A DNA stretch of 64,000 nt from Pseudomonas sp. RSB 5.4 (GTDB taxonomy: Bacteria; Pseudomonadota; Gammaproteobacteria; Pseudomonadales; Pseudomonadaceae), in contig NZ_CP146986.1 in assembly GCF_037126175.1 (NCBI RefSeq), positions 5,952,501 to 6,016,500 on the forward strand, read 5' to 3'. Positions 1 to 8,610 of this stretch are shown piece after piece. The notes under the pieces were generated by a model, which was given only the letters and a program-made list of their open reading frames with translations, was not told the DNA's origin and ran no database searches. Position 1 is the stretch's first letter, and each line of letters opens with the position of its first letter. The position numbers and the translations under genes were made by a program.

Positions 1-498
1 GGCGTAACGATGACCTTTGAACAGGGCGAATTCGTCCATCACCAGACGTCGCGGTTGTGCCGTTGGCAAAATGCTCAACGCCGCTTGCAAGGCTCGACGC
101 TCCAGCAACCGTACGGTGTCCCAATGCAGCCCGAACAGTTGAGCCACGTGCAGTGTGGGGAGGCGTTCGCAGGCCTGAATGACCGCCTCGGCCAAACGCC
201 GCGTCATGCGGGCATAGCGGTCCAGCCAACTGACGGCCTCCATACGTTTACCACAGTCACGACAGACAACACGCCTGAGCAACACGCTGAGGCGCACCGC
301 ACGGCCGAGAATCGGTAAATCGCGGACGGTTCGTTCGCAATACTCATGTGTGGTTGAACAGGGTTTCTGGCAGCCGCCACAGGAAGGAAATCGGGTGGCG
401 TGGGGAATCAGTTCGATCTGTAGGGCGTCACCATCAGGCTTGATGTTGACGACAGAAAAGCCCTCCCAAAACGGAAGGAAAGTATTAATATCGCGCAT
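1..498 (-). CDS. ISL3-family transposase, N-terminal part (incomplete)
   Basis: The 166 visible residues start at an ATG at 498 and run off the window. Cysteines at about residues 40, 43, 47, 54, 79 and 82 (including CGGC and CRDC) form the zinc-finger region found at the start of ISL3 transposases. A helix-turn-helix-like segment follows, around residues 105-130. The motif VMDEFALFKGHRY near the visible end contains the first catalytic aspartate of the DDE nuclease. Such enzymes cut and paste their own element. Activity cannot be judged because the rest of the domain is not visible. Confidence 0.85.
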   Translation of the reverse strand, partial: MRDINTFLPFWEGFSVVNIKPDGDALQIELIPHATRFPSCGGCQKPCSTTHEYCERTVRDLPILGRAVRLSVLLRRVVCRDCGKRMEAVSWLDRYARMTRRLAEAVIQACERLPTLHVAQLFGLHWDTVRLLERRALQAALSILPTAQPRRLVMDEFALFKGHRYA

Positions 499-594
499 AA
501 GAACGCCGGTTTGTTAGATGTGTTTGCTCGCACGAACATCATCAATCAAATCGGCGTTCTTGTTTCTGTGTTTCCCGGGATTCCGTGAAGAACC
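1..594 (-). mobile_element. ISL3-family insertion sequence, cut by window edge
   Basis: A partial ISL3-type transposase gene reads off the left edge of the window. Its upstream side ends in GGTTCTTCACGGAATCCCGG (minus strand), which looks like an ISL3-family terminal inverted repeat. The run of eight T at 595-602 directly outside could be one copy of the 8-bp target duplication this family makes. The other end is outside the window, so the exact limits and the duplication cannot be confirmed. Confidence 0.8.
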
Positions 595-602
595 TTTTTT
601 TT
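595..602. repeat. Possible target-site duplication (T8)
   Basis: Eight T residues directly abut the putative IS terminus. ISL3 elements duplicate 8 bp on insertion. The partner copy is outside the window, so this is inference only. Confidence 0.3.
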
Positions 603-635
603 GTCTCGTAAACCTCTAACCCACTGCAAATCCCC

Positions 636-725
636 TGTGGGAGCGAGCTTGCTCGCGAAGGCCGAGTGTCAGTCGAGACATGTGGTGGCTGATCCACCGC
701 ATTCGCGAGCAAGCTCGCTCCCACA
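636..725. repeat. REP pair (inverted, BIME-like)
   Basis: TGTGGGAGCGAGCTTGCTCG and its reverse complement face each other across a roughly 40-bp loop. This variant has GAGCGAGC where most copies in the window have GAGCGGGC. It lies between the IS end and the stop of the DUF3077 gene and may act as that gene's terminator or mRNA 3-prime end. Confidence 0.9.
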
Positions 726-739
726 AGGATTCTGTGGTG

Positions 740-1066
740 TCAGTGGCTTTCAGGCAATTCTTCTTCAGATTCGGTCTTCGTCCGCGCAGGTCGCGGCATC
801 AGCGCTTGGATCACGTCATCAATCAAGGCTTTGCCCATTACCGTCAGGTAATGCGCAGCCCAGGCATGGCGGTCGGTGTCTTTGATGAAGGCAGCGTCCT
901 CGGCGGAGGATTTGGCGAGGAATAGCAGATCGGAAGCTTGCGACAGTGCATCAATGACGGGGACACCGGAGCGGACGTTGAATAGCGCCAGATCCGAGTT
1001 GTAGAGGAAAGAGGTAAAGCCGACGGTTGTGAGGTCCGAAGGTGATGAAGGACTTTGTTTGCTCAT
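740..1066 (-). CDS. DUF3077 family protein
   Basis: This 108-residue protein resembles the DUF3077 family, small proteins of unknown function common in Pseudomonas. It has a Ser/Pro-rich start, a central helical stretch (VIDALSQASDLLFLAKSSAED) and a mainly helical C-terminal half ending in an acidic tail. I chose the ATG at 1066 because GGAG stands 8 bases upstream, whereas an in-frame ATG at 1099 has no such signal. The gene is the likely output of the long structured leader at about 1085-1316. No catalytic motif is visible, and a regulatory or stress role would be a guess. Confidence 0.75.
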   Translation of the reverse strand: MSKQSPSSPSDLTTVGFTSFLYNSDLALFNVRSGVPVIDALSQASDLLFLAKSSAEDAAFIKDTDRHAWAAHYLTVMGKALIDDVIQALMPRPARTKTESEEELPESH

Positions 1067-1084
1067 TGTTTCGCTCCATAAAAC

Positions 1085-1316
1085 GAGGAGCTGCCGCATT
1101 CGTTACCACACGAATGGGTGACAGCTGTACGCAGGGTGGTAAACCGGGAGAGCAAAGAAACCGGCAGACCCGAAGGTCTCCCACGCACAGCCGCCATGAC
1201 TCGGAATTGCAGACGTAAAAACACCTGAGTCGTGTTGGGAGCGTTGTTGCACTTTGCTTAGCCGGGTTACCACACCCGATCACTGAATTGGTCAGCGACC
1301 TCTGGAGAGTATCCCG
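1085..1316 (-). promoter_or_regulatory. Candidate structured leader upstream of DUF3077 gene
   Basis: About 230 bases upstream of the DUF3077 start contain two hairpins with the same 8-base loop (TGTGGTAA on the minus strand) but different stems: CATTCG/CGAATG at 1097-1116 and CGGG/CCCG at 1263-1278. Between them, the minus strand carries TTACCAC at 1136-1142, complementary to seven loop bases of both hairpins. There is also a small GACC-TTCG-GGTC hairpin and an ACAGCTGT palindrome. The conserved loop on differing stems, plus a central complement, suggests a folded RNA rather than a protein. I cannot name a known RNA family for it. Confidence 0.45.
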
Positions 1317-1567
1317 TCGAAAAAAAGCGCAACAGAGCGGCAAAGTGCCCAAACACGAGATTAGGAGTTTGCCTACAAGGTATGCGGACGTCATCTGATA
1401 TTGCGACTCCGGTAACCGGAATTAAGGTGGCGAGCAATCTCGGGGGCGGTGGATTCTCGAGTTGGCGCCACAGGAGGGGGCCGTATAAAGGGCTTGACGA
1501 TCGGATATTTTGAATGAGACAAGTGTCCACGTTTTATGGAATGTGGACGAGTGGAGTTTTAAGCTTC

Positions 1568-2335
1568 ATGAAGAGTCAAGACATTTTGCTTTTGTTCAAG
1601 ATGACCAGCCTTCACGCTCAGGAGGAAAACCTCCTTGGGGTAATGGAGTCGGAGTCAAATTCGAACAGAGTCGAGGAGTTGTTGAAGCCCTACGTGGTCA
1701 GTCAAATGACGGCGGGCGGTCGGGTGGGGCAACCATTGGTCACCTACTCCACCGACGGTGTAGATACTGTATTCCGCCGACAGGATTTCGATTCGCCCTT
1801 GGACGATGAGGCGGGGTGGGAAGGGTGGTCGGAGCCGGTAGCTGTTCCGCCACTGGCGAGCTGGAGTGAAGGTTACTCGTTGCGTGCGTTGTCTGCTTCA
1901 CTTGGGCTAAGCAAGAGCGAAGTTTCAAATTCCATCGCCAGGTGTCGTGTGTCCGGGCTGCTCACCAATGACTATGACACCGGACTTCCAAAAGTTAACC
2001 GGCGGCAGTTACTAAACATCACCGAGCACGCTCTGAAATACTTTTTCCCTGTAAAGCCCGGGGCAATGGTTCGCGGCATCCCGACGGGTTTTGCAGCACC
2101 GGCACTGTCCAAAAGTATCAAAAGTGCTGGCGGACTGATTCCGGTTTGGCCAGATGCACTTGGAGCGGAGCGTGGACAGGCGATAGAGCCGCTCTACAAG
2201 ACAGTGCCGGAAGCGGTGAAGCGGGACAGGACCCTTTACCACTATCTTGCGCTTGCTGATGCAATCCGCCTTGGAGGTCCGCGAGAGTGTGGTGTTGCGG
2301 TCGACATTCTAAAAGCAGGGATGGGACTGAAATAA
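1568..2335 (+). CDS. Winged-helix DNA-binding protein, putative antitoxin/regulator of NTase operon
   Basis: This 255-residue protein opens with the K-S-Q-D-I-L motif and has a helix-turn-helix at about residues 103-132 (YSLRALSASLGLSKSEVSNS). Its C-terminal part (NRRQLL, YFFP, RGIPTGFAAP, EPLYKTVPEAVKRD, LYHYLALADAIRLG) matches in form a widespread wHTH family encoded beside nucleotidyltransferase genes. About 65 residues between the opening motif and the HTH look like an insertion. The ATG at 1568 follows GGAG at 1553-1556. It lies one base before the next gene, so the two are surely cotranscribed. By analogy with AbiEi it may repress its own operon or restrain the NTase; that is inference. 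The DNA looks less GC-rich than its neighbours, hinting at transfer. Confidence 0.75.
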   Translation: MKSQDILLLFKMTSLHAQEENLLGVMESESNSNRVEELLKPYVVSQMTAGGRVGQPLVTYSTDGVDTVFRRQDFDSPLDDEAGWEGWSEPVAVPPLASWSEGYSLRALSASLGLSKSEVSNSIARCRVSGLLTNDYDTGLPKVNRRQLLNITEHALKYFFPVKPGAMVRGIPTGFAAPALSKSIKSAGGLIPVWPDALGAERGQAIEPLYKTVPEAVKRDRTLYHYLALADAIRLGGPRECGVAVDILKAGMGLK

Positions 2336-2336
2336 C

Positions 2337-3035
2337 ATGTCATCCAACGCTGATCACAACTACGAGCTTATAGAGTTTGTTGCTGAGGGTTTGGGAGAGG
2401 CGTTTCTCGCGGAGGTTGCCTTTGTCGGAGGTTGCACCACAGCCATGCTGGTAACTGATGCTGTTGTGCTGGACGACATTCGCTTCACCGATGATGTTGA
2501 CCTGGTGATCGAGCTAGCAGGCATTGGCGCCTGGCAGCAGCTTACCGAACGGTTGGCGGCCAGGAATTTCAAGATTACTGGCGAGGATGAAGTGAACTGT
2601 CGTTTCCGCTTCAACGACATCGTCGTTGACGTGATGCCTTCTGATCCCGAGGTTCTCGGATATGCCAACCGCTGGTTTGTAGAGGGGCTGGCGCGGGCCA
2701 ATAAATTTACGTTGCCCAGCGGTACCGTCATCCAGATATTCAAACCGACCTATTTTCTCGCGACAAAACTGGAAGCTTTCAGTGGTCGTGGCGGTGGCGA
2801 TCCATACCATAAAGACGTCGAAGACATCATTATCTTGATTGATGGACGTCCAGAGCTTTTAGAAGAGGTTCGGCAGGCGGAATCCGAGCTCAAAGAATTC
2901 ATCACGAATGGAGTTCGAGCACTCAGGGTTCTCAGTGGCATTGACTATGTGATTGAAAGCTCGGGCTCGGTACAGGCCAATCCGGGAAGAGGGCAAATCA
3001 TTCATGGGCGCATGAAAGAACTGGGCAGCGCATGA
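2337..3035 (+). CDS. Nucleotidyltransferase-fold protein, AbiEii/MNT-like
   Basis: The 232-residue product shows the polymerase-beta nucleotidyltransferase pattern. GG at 31-32 is followed by R49-x-T51-D52-D53-V-D55, and a third carboxylate is likely D98 in VVDVM. A later block, K144-L-E-A-F-x-x-R151 with K159-D160-x-x-D163, is typical of AbiEii/MenA-type toxins and minimal NTases. Such proteins transfer nucleotides to tRNA or protein targets. All expected acidic residues are present, so it is probably active. It starts 2 bases after the winged-helix gene and overlaps the phosphatase gene by 4 bases (ATGA), so the three are translationally coupled. The actual substrate is unknown. Confidence 0.75.
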   Translation: MSSNADHNYELIEFVAEGLGEAFLAEVAFVGGCTTAMLVTDAVVLDDIRFTDDVDLVIELAGIGAWQQLTERLAARNFKITGEDEVNCRFRFNDIVVDVMPSDPEVLGYANRWFVEGLARANKFTLPSGTVIQIFKPTYFLATKLEAFSGRGGGDPYHKDVEDIIILIDGRPELLEEVRQAESELKEFITNGVRALRVLSGIDYVIESSGSVQANPGRGQIIHGRMKELGSA

Positions 3036-3703
3036 AATACCACGTCAGATCGGTAGCAGGGCGAGCCAGGAGAACCAACCATGACTTTGCTGGAGCGCTC
3101 TGTGATGGAGAAAACGGCGTATTTGTTATCACGGACGGTACATCGAGGGTTGGCAGTGGCCAGTTGGCTGAGTCCTTTGTGAAAGATGTTTTAGAGGTCT
3201 GGTCAAAACACTTTGATCACGGCCTCGATATTCCTGAGTGCGAAGCTGTTGAACAGGTACTGCTTTCTATACTGGCCGACCTCCACCCCGTTTTGTTTGC
3301 AAGTCACACAGGCGCCACTTGTTATGTGGTGGGTGTCGCTGCTCATGGGAAACTCACGCTTGCGTATGAGGGTGATTGTTCGTGCGGTGTTGTGACGCCA
3401 GCAGGAGCGATCGAATGGATTACGTCGCCCCACTGTAAGGCTAACTGGAGGCGCGACCGTTCCCACTCCGAGCTGGCGCAAGATCCGGCTCGAAACCGGG
3501 TGACTCGATGCTTGAAGGCGAGTCGCGCACCGAACCCTGACTTTGTGTTTCATTCATTGACCCTAAGAGAACGACTGGTATTTGCAACCGATGGCTTTTG
3601 GGCGGAGCTAACCGAGTTACAGCAAAGCTACTTGCTAGCAGCGCCGGATGGCAGCTGTATCGATGTAGAAGATGACATCACGTGGATAGATGTTCAGCTT
3701 TAG
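3032..3703 (+). CDS. PP2C-like serine/threonine phosphatase
   Basis: The 223-residue protein has the PP2C metal-binding skeleton: N16-x-D18 near the start, ITDG (D35), EGDC (D114), FATDGFW (D186) and DDIT (D213-D214) near the end. These correspond to the acidic residues that hold two Mn/Mg ions in PP2C enzymes. It is a free-standing minimal domain without membrane segments or sensor domain. As third gene of the wHTH-NTase operon it could remove phosphate or nucleotide from the target, or from its partners. PP2C enzymes also occur in tellurium- and defence-type loci with kinases, but no kinase gene is visible here. Function in this operon is inference. Confidence 0.75.
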   Translation: MKYHVRSVAGRARRTNHDFAGALCDGENGVFVITDGTSRVGSGQLAESFVKDVLEVWSKHFDHGLDIPECEAVEQVLLSILADLHPVLFASHTGATCYVVGVAAHGKLTLAYEGDCSCGVVTPAGAIEWITSPHCKANWRRDRSHSELAQDPARNRVTRCLKASRAPNPDFVFHSLTLRERLVFATDGFWAELTELQQSYLLAAPDGSCIDVEDDITWIDVQL

Positions 3704-3756
3704 TCTCGGTATCGATAGAAGTTTCGACTGGCAGGAAGTGCTGCAAGTTTGCGTAA

Positions 3757-3792
3757 AAAAGCCCCCGCAACCGTGAGGTTGCGGGGGCTTTT
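3757..3792. terminator. Bidirectional rho-independent terminator
   Basis: A 16-bp perfect stem (AAAAGCCCCCGCAACC / GGTTGCGGGGGCTTTT) with loop GTGA lies between the convergent phosphatase and hydrolase genes. A/T runs on both sides allow it to serve both strands. Confidence 0.95.
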
Positions 3793-3809
3793 CGTTGGAG
3801 CGCTTCAGA

Positions 3810-5102
3810 TCACTCTGTCGGCTGATCCTTGCTCTGACGCTTCTCGATCAGGTCCACCAGACGCTTGGCCAGCGCCGGGTAGTTCTCGTCGAAGTGGTGG
3901 CCGCCGGGCAGTTTCACCGCTTCGCCGACTGCCGTCTTGTCGGTGCAGCCGCTTTCGTCGGTTTCTTCGGCGCCGTAGATGCACACTACTTTGGCCGCTG
4001 GCAGCTTGGCCATTTCCGGGCCGGTGGCGGCTTCTTTGCCGGCGTTGCCGAGCCAGCCTTCGACTTCGATTTCGAAGCTGCCGGTGCGGGCGAAGGCCAG
4101 CAGGATGATGGCGTCTACGCGCTGCTGCTCGGTGTCCGGCAGGCGGTTGTAGATCGCCGGCAGGACGTCGGCACCGAACGAGTAACCGGTCAGGATGAAG
4201 CGCTTGGTGCCCCATTTCTGGCGGTAGTGCTGCATCAGTTCGGTCAGGTCCAGGGCGCTTTGCTCCGGGCTCTTGTGCTGCCAGTAGTAGCGCAGGGTGT
4301 CGATGCCGACCACCGGGTAGCCAATCTTGGCCATCTCGCCGGCCACATCGCGGTCGAGGTCGCGCCAGCCGCCATCACCGGAAAGGAACAGGGTCACGGT
4401 GTCCTTGGCCTGACCGGCCGGCACTTCAACCACCGGGATCGCCAGACCGCCGTTGGCCTTGTCGCCGCCGACGAGGATCTTGCGCAGCTCGTTGTTCAGC
4501 ACTTGCGGCAGGTTGATGTCGTAGTCGCTGATGCTGGTCTCGGCGTTCGGTTGATCGCGCACGAAACCGGCGCTGGTGTCGTCCGGGTTGTCGTTCCACG
4601 CCACCAGCCAATGGCCGTGGGCCGCGGATTTCGGCAGCAGGTGGGTGCAGCCGGGTTTTTCCAGGGCCAGGTCAACCGAGATGGCCTGGGCCTTGTCGTC
4701 CTTCTGCTCGGACAACCAGCGCCAGGCCAGTACGGCGCCCGGGCCGATACCGCTGACCAGCGTGGCCGGGCCATTCAGTTCGCGCAGGCCGGTTTGCAGC
4801 GCGCGGCTCTGTTGCAGGCAGTCCTTGGGCAGAATCACCTGAACGATTTGCGCCGAGGCGCTGCGGCTCAGGGTGCTCAGTTGGTTGTCGGTCAGCTTCT
4901 GGTCGTCATTGACCGCTACCAGCACCTGAGCCTTGGGCTGGGTGCCGGGAACGACGCGGGTCATGACCGTGCCGTCGGCGGCAGTCAGCGGTTGCAGAGT
5001 CGGTTGCGGTGCCGGGCGTTTGAGGTACCAGTAACCGCCGCCGGCAATCACGGCCAGCACGATCAGTGCGGCCAGGATGTACTTCAGGGAGCGTTGAATC
5101 AT
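3810..5102 (-). CDS. AcvB/VirJ-family periplasmic hydrolase (aminoacyl-phosphatidylglycerol hydrolase)
   Basis: The 430-residue alpha/beta-hydrolase has an N-terminal membrane segment (about residues 8-27) that exports or anchors it in the periplasm. The nucleophile elbow GYSFG has its serine at about 308, and the late GGHHFDE supplies the histidine near 398. The VirJ-type motif SGDGGWRDLD is at about 241-250. Its start overlaps the stop of mprF by one base (TGATG), so the two are cotranscribed. In P. aeruginosa the matching pair makes and then hydrolyses alanyl-phosphatidylglycerol; the same push-pull role is inferred here. Confidence 0.88.
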   Translation of the reverse strand: MIQRSLKYILAALIVLAVIAGGGYWYLKRPAPQPTLQPLTAADGTVMTRVVPGTQPKAQVLVAVNDDQKLTDNQLSTLSRSASAQIVQVILPKDCLQQSRALQTGLRELNGPATLVSGIGPGAVLAWRWLSEQKDDKAQAISVDLALEKPGCTHLLPKSAAHGHWLVAWNDNPDDTSAGFVRDQPNAETSISDYDINLPQVLNNELRKILVGGDKANGGLAIPVVEVPAGQAKDTVTLFLSGDGGWRDLDRDVAGEMAKIGYPVVGIDTLRYYWQHKSPEQSALDLTELMQHYRQKWGTKRFILTGYSFGADVLPAIYNRLPDTEQQRVDAIILLAFARTGSFEIEVEGWLGNAGKEAATGPEMAKLPAAKVVCIYGAEETDESGCTDKTAVGEAVKLPGGHHFDENYPALAKRLVDLIEKRQSKDQPTE

Positions 5103-7741
5103 CAGCGTTTCACCAATCCAGTCAAGCCGCCCGCGATCAGGGCAGCAGTATCGGCCAGCGCCACCAGCGGATCGAGTCCGGCGGGCACTGCCATATAACG
5201 GGGTTCCCAGTCAGGCTGGAACTTGTCTTTGAAGCGGCGCAAGCCTTGGAAGTTGTACAGCTGCTCACCACGGCGGAAGACCATCGAGCCCAGACGCTGG
5301 GTCAGCGGTGCGCCACGCCGGGGTTGCAACCCCGACAACGGCACCATGCCCAGGCTGAAGCGCGCGTATCCGTGACTCTTATAGTGTTGAATCAAACCGA
5401 CCATCAGGAATTCCATGGTCAGCTTGGGGGCGTCCGGGTGCGAGCGCATCAGATCGAGACTGGCCAGGTCATGGCTGTAAGTTTCGAGCAGGTTGGCGAA
5501 CGCCACCGGGCGGCCTTCGAAGCGAATCACCGCAATGCGGAAATGCTTCAGGTAATCGTCGCTGAATCGACCGAGGGAGAAACCTTTCTCGCGCACGTTC
5601 TTGCCGGTCAGCCACGCATCGGAAATCACTTTCAACTCGTCCATCGGCGCCTGGCCCGGCTCGTGGATTTCCAGCGACAGGCCGTCGCGGGTCCCACGGT
5701 TCCAGGTGTAGCGCAGGTCCTTCATCTCCTTGCCCTTGGCTTCCAGGTCAAAGCGATGCAGATCGACCCGGGCTTCTTCGCCGAGCTTGATCGCGGTCAG
5801 GCCGATGTCCATGTAGTACGGCAGGTTCTCGGCACGTACCTGATAGAACACCGGACGGGTGTGATGGATGTCGCACAGGTCGCGGAACTGCCAGATCATT
5901 TCGGCACGCTGCTGGCCGGGGCCGATCGGGTCGTACAGCGCCACGAGGCTGCGGCCACGGCGGGCGTACATCAGGAACGCCTCGTCGTTGGGGTGAAACA
6001 GCAGTGCCTTGTCACCGGTCAGTGCCAGGCCGCCATCGGGTTGCGACGAGGCCATGAGGATCTTCGAGGCGCGTTCCAGTTCATCCGGTGTCGGCAGGTG
6101 AATCACCGGGCGCGCGGTGCGCAGCAGCCAGGTCAGGGCGATCACCAGCAACAGTACGGCAGCACCGAGCAGCGAGCGCAGGCCGCGCGGCGCGTCAGCG
6201 TCGAGGGTGAACTGCCACCACAGTTGATGGCTGTAAGGCACGTCCTGATAGGCGAACAGCAGCAGCCAGGTCGAAGCCCCCAGCACGCAGAGGCTGGCCA
6301 CCAGATACAGCGGCGAGAACGGTAGCTCGGTCAGGCGGCTCGGACGATAGAACGAACGGCGGAACACCCCCAGCAACGCAGCGGTGAGTGTCATCAGCGT
6401 GGCTTCTTCCCAGTCGAAGCCTTTGAGCAGCGAGAGCAGGGCGCCGACCAGCAACAGAATGGTGGTCAGCATCCACGCGGCAGACAGCCGACGACGCAGG
6501 CCCTGGGCGAGCAACAGGCACAGCACGCCGATCAGACTGGCGCCGAAGTGCGAGGCGTCGACCAGACGATGCGGGATCAGAAAACCGATGTGTTCGAGAC
6601 GGGTGTCGATCTCCGGGGTCGCGCCGGAAAACAGCAGCACCACGCCGGACAGGAACACCAGCACCGCCAGAATGGGCGCCGCCAGACCGGACGCAGCGCG
6701 CATGGTCTGGGTCTGAAACAGGCGCTGGCCTTCGTTGATCAGCAAGAACAGGCAGGCCACCAGCAGCGGCAGCACGACATAGATCAGGCGGTAGAGCAGC
6801 AGGGCGGCGGCCAGTGGCGCGGCACCGAGTGTGTCGGCGAACGCGGCGAGCAGGATCGCCTCGAAGACCCCGACACCCCCCGGCACATGGCTGAGCACGC
6901 CGGCGGCCAGGGCCAGCAGGTACACCAGCAGGAAGGCGCCGAACGGCGGGGCTTCCGGCAGCAGCAGGTAAAGCACGGTGGCTGCTGCGGCGACGTCGAG
7001 GGCGGTGATGATCAATTGCAGGAAGGTCAGGCGGCGGCCCGGCAGGCGCAACGTCCGGCGCCCAGCCCTGACCAACAGGTTATCGCGGTACGGTTGCTCC
7101 GGCAGGCGCCGGCGGTAGATGCCGATCGCCAGAATCGCGCCCAGACCCAGCACCACCATGGCAATCGTGCCAAGCAGGCCCTCTGACAGGCCCAGGGCGG
7201 CGGAAGCGGAAGGCAGGTCGCTGAGGGTCGCGAGAGCCGCCAGCGGTGGCAGGGCGCAGCCCAGCGACAGGCTGGCGAACAGCGTCATGTGGGCGACTTC
7301 TGATGCTCCCAGACCATGACGTGCATATAAACGGTAGCGCACCGAGCCGCCGGACAGCAGCGACAGGCCAATGGCGTTGCCAATTGCAAACGCAGTGAAG
7401 CCGCCCAGCGCCAGCGTGCGCGGTGGCAGCGTCACGCCGGCATAGCGGCTGGCTGACCATTCATAGCCCAGCAATATAATGAAGCCGATCACCGTCGCAC
7501 CCAATGCCCCGAGCAGAGCAGGTTTCGGCACGGCCAGGATCGAGTCATGCAGCGCGTAGAGATCGAGTTCGCTCAGCAGATGGCGACAGGCAATCAGCGC
7601 AATGGCAAACAACAGCAACGTGACCGCCAGACCGATAGGCTGGCGGTATTTGCTCAAACGATCCAGCAAGCGCAGGCGCTCGGGCTTGATCGGATGGTCT
7701 GCTGTGACGGTGTCTTGTGGATCAGACGAGTTGGCGCGCAT
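5102..7741 (-). CDS. mprF: Bifunctional phosphatidylglycerol flippase/aminoacyl-tRNA transferase MprF
   Basis: The 879-residue protein has the classical MprF layout. An N-terminal flippase with many hydrophobic helices covers about residues 30-545. A cytoplasmic GNAT-like synthase domain covers about 550-879 (WQFRDLCD, YTWNRGTRDG, FAQDYLK-like and LSLGMVPLSG regions). It transfers an amino acid from aminoacyl-tRNA to phosphatidylglycerol and flips the product, lowering membrane negative charge and raising resistance to cationic peptides. Whether alanine or lysine is used cannot be read from sequence; P. aeruginosa uses alanine. The ATG at 7741 follows GAGGTG. A TTG directly before it is a possible but less likely start. 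Confidence 0.93.
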   Translation of the reverse strand: MRANSSDPQDTVTADHPIKPERLRLLDRLSKYRQPIGLAVTLLLFAIALIACRHLLSELDLYALHDSILAVPKPALLGALGATVIGFIILLGYEWSASRYAGVTLPPRTLALGGFTAFAIGNAIGLSLLSGGSVRYRLYARHGLGASEVAHMTLFASLSLGCALPPLAALATLSDLPSASAALGLSEGLLGTIAMVVLGLGAILAIGIYRRRLPEQPYRDNLLVRAGRRTLRLPGRRLTFLQLIITALDVAAAATVLYLLLPEAPPFGAFLLVYLLALAAGVLSHVPGGVGVFEAILLAAFADTLGAAPLAAALLLYRLIYVVLPLLVACLFLLINEGQRLFQTQTMRAASGLAAPILAVLVFLSGVVLLFSGATPEIDTRLEHIGFLIPHRLVDASHFGASLIGVLCLLLAQGLRRRLSAAWMLTTILLLVGALLSLLKGFDWEEATLMTLTAALLGVFRRSFYRPSRLTELPFSPLYLVASLCVLGASTWLLLFAYQDVPYSHQLWWQFTLDADAPRGLRSLLGAAVLLLVIALTWLLRTARPVIHLPTPDELERASKILMASSQPDGGLALTGDKALLFHPNDEAFLMYARRGRSLVALYDPIGPGQQRAEMIWQFRDLCDIHHTRPVFYQVRAENLPYYMDIGLTAIKLGEEARVDLHRFDLEAKGKEMKDLRYTWNRGTRDGLSLEIHEPGQAPMDELKVISDAWLTGKNVREKGFSLGRFSDDYLKHFRIAVIRFEGRPVAFANLLETYSHDLASLDLMRSHPDAPKLTMEFLMVGLIQHYKSHGYARFSLGMVPLSGLQPRRGAPLTQRLGSMVFRRGEQLYNFQGLRRFKDKFQPDWEPRYMAVPAGLDPLVALADTAALIAGGLTGLVKR

Positions 7742-7982
7742 CAATCACCTCTTGGATTGTGCGCGACAGGATGGAGGTATCCAGCCAAGTTACCAATCCC
7801 TGTAGAAAAAAATAATCACAAAATACTACGCCTCTCATCGGGTATCGGCGAGGGCGGGTCATGGATTGCAGACGTCTTGCCTGCGACTCAAGCATAGTCG
7901 CAACTCGGCGGGTCTGACGATCCTGAGTGTTTCACTGCAGCGTGACAGATCATTGTTGCGAAAGGACTTTTTCCACAGATAC

Positions 7983-8014
7983 AAAAAAGGCCACTCTTTC
8001 GAGCAGCCTTTTTT
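7983..8014 (-). terminator. Terminator of first tRNA-fMet gene
   Basis: Stem AAAAGGCTGCTC / GAGTGGCCTTTT with a GAAA-type loop and a T run on the minus strand, just downstream of the tRNA. It differs from the second copy by one wobble-to-Watson-Crick change. Confidence 0.85.
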
Positions 8015-8020
8015 GATGTT

Positions 8021-8097
<77 letters not shown>

Positions 8098-8279
8098 TCT
8101 GTGTGGCGGCATTCTACAGGCGAACGGCGAGGTGTCAACCGCTAATCCCGTAAAGGGTCAAATAAGTGTGAATTTGCGTCAAACGGTCGCAGGGGTGCGG
8201 TAAGTTTCGGAAATGCAACGAATTCCTGTTCGCCCGGATGTGCGTGATGTGGAGGCCGGTCTGAAAAACAGACAGGCAC

Positions 8280-8311
8280 AAAAAAGGCCACTCTTTCGAG
8301 TAGCCTTTTTT
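8280..8311 (-). terminator. Terminator of second tRNA-fMet gene
   Basis: Near-identical to the terminator after the other tRNA copy: stem AAAAGGCTACTC / GAGTGGCCTTTT on the minus strand followed by T residues. Each tRNA therefore seems to be its own transcription unit. Confidence 0.85.
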
Positions 8312-8317
8312 GATGTT

Positions 8318-8394
<77 letters not shown>

Positions 8395-8610
8395 TCTGTG
8401 TGTCGGCATTCTACAGAGGAACGCCGGTCTGTCAACCTTGAATTCAGATAAATCTGTTCTTGTTCAATCGGTTAGCGCTTTTTACAGGGCAGGCGAAGGG
8501 CACGCAGGGCAGGCGGGGCAAGGCTTTCAGCTCTATCGGCAGGAGATTTTCGATTGAGAAAATAAATTCATGGTTGTTTTCCTACAGCCTGAAAAGAACA
8601 TTCAGCACTA

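Noticed and set aside
951..1394. 147-codon minus-strand frame over the DUF3077 leader
   Set aside because: Cys/Arg/Leu-rich translation without domain, overlapping DUF3077 out of frame; the hairpin structure explains the conservation better.
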